Positions 13,811-15,880 of a DNA stretch of 15,880 bases are shown here, in pieces. The notes beneath the pieces were generated by a model. It saw only the letters and a program-made list of their open reading frames with translations, was not told the origin of the DNA and ran no database searches. How positions within the stretch are numbered: position 1 is the stretch's first letter; the number at the start of each line of letters is the position of its first letter. Both the position numbers and the translations under genes were made by a program. Origin of the DNA: B8-G4 sp033720735 (GTDB lineage Bacteria; Bacteroidota; Bacteroidia; Chitinophagales; Saprospiraceae); NCBI GenBank assembly GCA_033720735.1, contig JAWWBX010000078.1, forward strand, positions 1-15,880, read 5' to 3'.

Positions 13811-14736
13811 GCAAGGGCCGCCGCCTCAGTGTCATTGACCTGGGGACCAACACCTTCCATTTACTCCTTGTGGAAGTGCGTGACGGCGGATGGACGTTTC
13901 TTTTCCGCAAACGCATCTTCGTCAATCTCGCGGAGGACAGCATCGACCACATCGGTGATGCCGCCTGGTCTCGCGGCATGGCGGCCCTGGCAGAGTTTGC
14001 TCTACTGATCAGGCAATACGACATCGAGAATGTCCGTGCAGTAGGTACTGAGGCCTTGCGGCGGGCGGACAACGCTGTCACCTTCCTGCGGGAGGTCAAA
14101 GACCGTTTTTCCCTGGAGGTGCAGGTGGTTGACGGAGATCAGGAGGCTGCCTGGATTGCCGCCGGCGTGATGGCCGCCATGGCAGACCAGAAGGGAACTT
14201 ACCTGGTCATGGATATCGGGGGCGGCAGCGTGGAGTTCATTCTCATACAACACGGCAACATCCGTTTCTCTCAGAGCTACCCGATCGGCGTGGCGGTCCT
14301 CTACGAACGATTTCATGATACCGAACCGATCAGCCAACAGGCGCTATCCGCAATGGATGCCTTCCTGACCTCACAACTGCGCGACCTGCTCAATCTCCTC
14401 GAGCAGTATCCAGACTGTGCATTGGTCGGCGCGTCAGGCACCTTCGAGGTCATCGAGGCCATTGTTTCGGAACATCCCGGCAGCGCACCCATCTCGATGT
14501 TCCAGCCCGCAGCATTCCAACCCATCTACCAGCGCTTGCTCGGCCAGGACCTTGCTGCACGACTTGCTGACCCGGCGATCCCGCCTTCCCGTGCGCGGTA
14601 CCTGGTCGTTGCCATGCACCTGGTTGCATTCGTGCTCAACCGCGTACATAATGACCTGGCTTTCATTTCCGCGTATGCCATGAAGGAAGGGATCATTACT
14701 GAGATGATCGAAAATTTAGATAAGGCTAAACAATAA
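13807..14736 (+). CDS. Ppx/GppA-type phosphatase (short form)
   Basis: Members of this family cleave polyphosphate or remove the 5' phosphate of pppGpp and belong to the actin-like ATPase fold. All expected motifs are present in 309 residues: SVIDLGTNTFHLLL (8-21, phosphate-1), GTEALRRADN (80-89), DGDQEAAW (109-116, the region of the catalytic acidic residue), MDIGGGSVEF (135-144, phosphate-2) and GASGTFE (208-214). The C-terminal HD-like domains of the long E. coli Ppx and GppA are missing, as is usual in Bacteroidota. It overlaps the lipoprotein upstream by four bases. Its stop lies inside a TAnnTTTG motif. Polyphosphate and pppGpp activities cannot be told apart from sequence. It is the last gene before the metal permease. 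Confidence 0.88.
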   Translation: MSKGRRLSVIDLGTNTFHLLLVEVRDGGWTFLFRKRIFVNLAEDSIDHIGDAAWSRGMAALAEFALLIRQYDIENVRAVGTEALRRADNAVTFLREVKDRFSLEVQVVDGDQEAAWIAAGVMAAMADQKGTYLVMDIGGGSVEFILIQHGNIRFSQSYPIGVAVLYERFHDTEPISQQALSAMDAFLTSQLRDLLNLLEQYPDCALVGASGTFEVIEAIVSEHPGSAPISMFQPAAFQPIYQRLLGQDLAARLADPAIPPSRARYLVVAMHLVAFVLNRVHNDLAFISAYAMKEGIITEMIENLDKAKQ

Positions 14737-14764
14737 TTTTGATTGCATTAAATTTCTACTTTTG
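14734..14764 (+). promoter_or_regulatory. Tandem -7 boxes before the metal permease
   Basis: TAATTTTG (14734-14741) and TACTTTTG (14757-14764) both fit TAnnTTTG exactly, and the first includes the phosphatase stop codon. The downstream one would start transcription near 14770, about 18 bases before the permease ATG. The only -33-like TTTG for it (14738-14741, spacing 15) is part of the first box. The pair suggests a promoter specific to the metal-transport gene. Confidence 0.5.
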
Positions 14765-14787
14765 CAACAGGCAAGCGTGACGGGGAA

Positions 14788-15880
14788 ATGCATGATTTTT
14801 TTGCAGTCTTTCAGGAAGTCTGGGCAGTACGGGCACTGATCGCCTCCAGTCTGGTGGGCATCATGTGTGGCGCCCTGGGTGCCTTTATCGTTTTGCGCAA
14901 CATGTCGCTCATCGGCGACGCCCTTTCCCATGCGATCCTGCCCGGCGTAGTGATTGCATTTGTGGTGATGTCCGGCTATTCTGCCATGGGATTCTTTGTG
15001 GGAGCGGTCATCGCGGGATTGATCTCAGCCGCCGGCATTACCTGGATTCAGCAGACGATCCGCACCAAGAATGATGCTGCGATCGGGATTGTCTTCACCG
15101 CCATGTTCTCCATTGGGGTCATCGGCATCTCGTGGATCAGCCGCAACGAGGGTGTGCATCTGGATCTCAAGGATTTCCTGTTTGGCAATGTACTCACGGT
15201 GTCAGACGACGACCTGATCCTGACGGCATTCATCACCAGTTTTGTGGTCCTCAGCATCATTGTCCTGTATCGCTATCTGTTTATCAGCACCTTCCAGGCG
15301 GTGATTGCCGAGACCATGGGCTTCTCGGTCAAACTCATCCACTACTTCCTGATGCTCCTGCTCTCGTTTGCGGTGGTCGCGTCTCTGCAGACGGTCGGGG
15401 TGATCCTCGTCGTAGCTATGCTGATCACGCCGGCGTCGACGGCATTGCTGCTGTCTGACAAGCTGCAGGTGGTGATCCTGCTATCGGCACTGCTCGGGTT
15501 GTTGTCGGCGATATCGGGGCTGAGCATGGCCATCATTTTCGAGACCACGCCGGGCCCCGCCATGGCCGTCATGGCCACCATTTTTTATCTCCTTGCAGCA
15601 TTCTTCGCCCCGAAGAAAGGTTTGCTCGCCCGCTCTTTCGCACGCCGCAGCCAGCAACGCAAAGTCGAGATCGAAGATCTGCTCAAGCAGGCATTTAAAT
15701 TGAACAAACGAGCCCAACTCACCATGGAAAGTCTGGCACAGGCGCTGGAACTGCCTGCCGACAAAGTCAGGCGCTATCTCCGCCAACTGGCCGAGGCCGG
15801 ACTGATACGCATGCAGGGTGAATCCCTGTCGCTTACACCGGACGGACTGGCCCGGGCAACTGGCCTCGTGCGCGCCCACC
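14788..15880 (+). CDS. Metal ABC transporter permease fused to a DtxR-type repressor domain (partial)
   Basis: The reading frame from ATG 14788 is open to the edge: 364 complete codons, no stop. Residues 1-275 are a metal-uptake ABC permease (ABC-3 type, as in Mn/Zn/Fe systems) with about eight membrane segments. Conserved parts are MSLIGDALSHAILPGV (39-54), LKDFLFGNVLTVS (127-139), the coupling-loop region around AVIAETMGF (171-179) and GVILVVAMLITPAST (204-218). A basic linker (276-292) follows, then a winged-helix region: EIEDLLKQAFKL, LAQALELPADKVRRYLRQL (316-334) as recognition helix-turn-helix, GLIRMQGESLSLTPDGLARA and GLVRAH. The final His364 sits where DtxR has metal ligand His79. This layout equals chlamydial YtgCR. 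The ATPase and binding protein are not in the window and should lie downstream. Confidence 0.88.
   Translation, partial: MHDFFAVFQEVWAVRALIASSLVGIMCGALGAFIVLRNMSLIGDALSHAILPGVVIAFVVMSGYSAMGFFVGAVIAGLISAAGITWIQQTIRTKNDAAIGIVFTAMFSIGVIGISWISRNEGVHLDLKDFLFGNVLTVSDDDLILTAFITSFVVLSIIVLYRYLFISTFQAVIAETMGFSVKLIHYFLMLLLSFAVVASLQTVGVILVVAMLITPASTALLLSDKLQVVILLSALLGLLSAISGLSMAIIFETTPGPAMAVMATIFYLLAAFFAPKKGLLARSFARRSQQRKVEIEDLLKQAFKLNKRAQLTMESLAQALELPADKVRRYLRQLAEAGLIRMQGESLSLTPDGLARATGLVRAH

Noticed and set aside
15481..15879. 132-aa - strand frame at the window end
   Set aside because: It is antisense to the permease-repressor fusion, which shows clear membrane segments and a helix-turn-helix.

Overview
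The window looks like a chromosomal segment from a member of the phylum Bacteroidota, most likely a saprospirian or a relative. The evidence is a complete porP-gldK-gldL-gldM-gldN locus (type IX secretion and gliding machinery, found only in this phylum), Bacteroidota-type promoters (TTG, about 19 bp, TAnnTTTG), little sign of Shine-Dalgarno sequences, and a PorT-type barrel protein. The coding DNA is fairly GC-rich, while promoters are locally AT-rich. The class-level placement is a guess.

Layout. Positions 1-298 hold no gene but a degenerate 8-bp-period repeat tract, interrupted by a pair of TTCACGCAAAG repeats. Positions 299-1771 (-) encode a beta-helix lipoprotein. Diverging from it, 2002-5525 (+) is a tight three-gene glycosyltransferase operon: a polyprenyl-phosphate sugar synthase-like GT2, a multi-membrane-span processive GT2, and a GT-C mannosyltransferase-like protein. 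It ends at a bidirectional hairpin terminator (5532-5560) shared with the T9SS operon arriving from the other side.

Positions 12580-5586 (-) read, in transcription order: a small conserved protein of unknown function, a PhnP-like metallo-beta-lactamase-fold hydrolase, porP, gldK, gldL, gldM, gldN. porP and gldK each have a recognisable promoter of their own, each followed by a potential leader hairpin. A perfect 24-bp palindrome lies just behind porP, and nested inverted repeats cover the gldK promoter. GldL and GldM form the proton-driven inner-membrane motor; GldK and GldN form the periplasmic/outer-membrane ring; PorP is an outer-membrane component.

Positions 12630-14736 (+) form a second cluster: a PorT-family barrel protein, a small lipoprotein and a short Ppx/GppA phosphatase whose start overlaps the lipoprotein stop. 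The window ends inside a metal (Mn/Zn/Fe) ABC-transporter permease (14788 onward) that continues without a stop into a DtxR-type DNA-binding domain. This permease-repressor fusion resembles chlamydial YtgCR and is the most unusual protein here. Its metal-sensing domain lies beyond the edge.

The items most worth a second look are the permease-repressor fusion, the apparent loss of two conserved channel residues in GldL, the operator-like palindromes around gldK, and the glycosyltransferase trio beside the T9SS locus. All family calls are by eye from motifs; no database search was possible.
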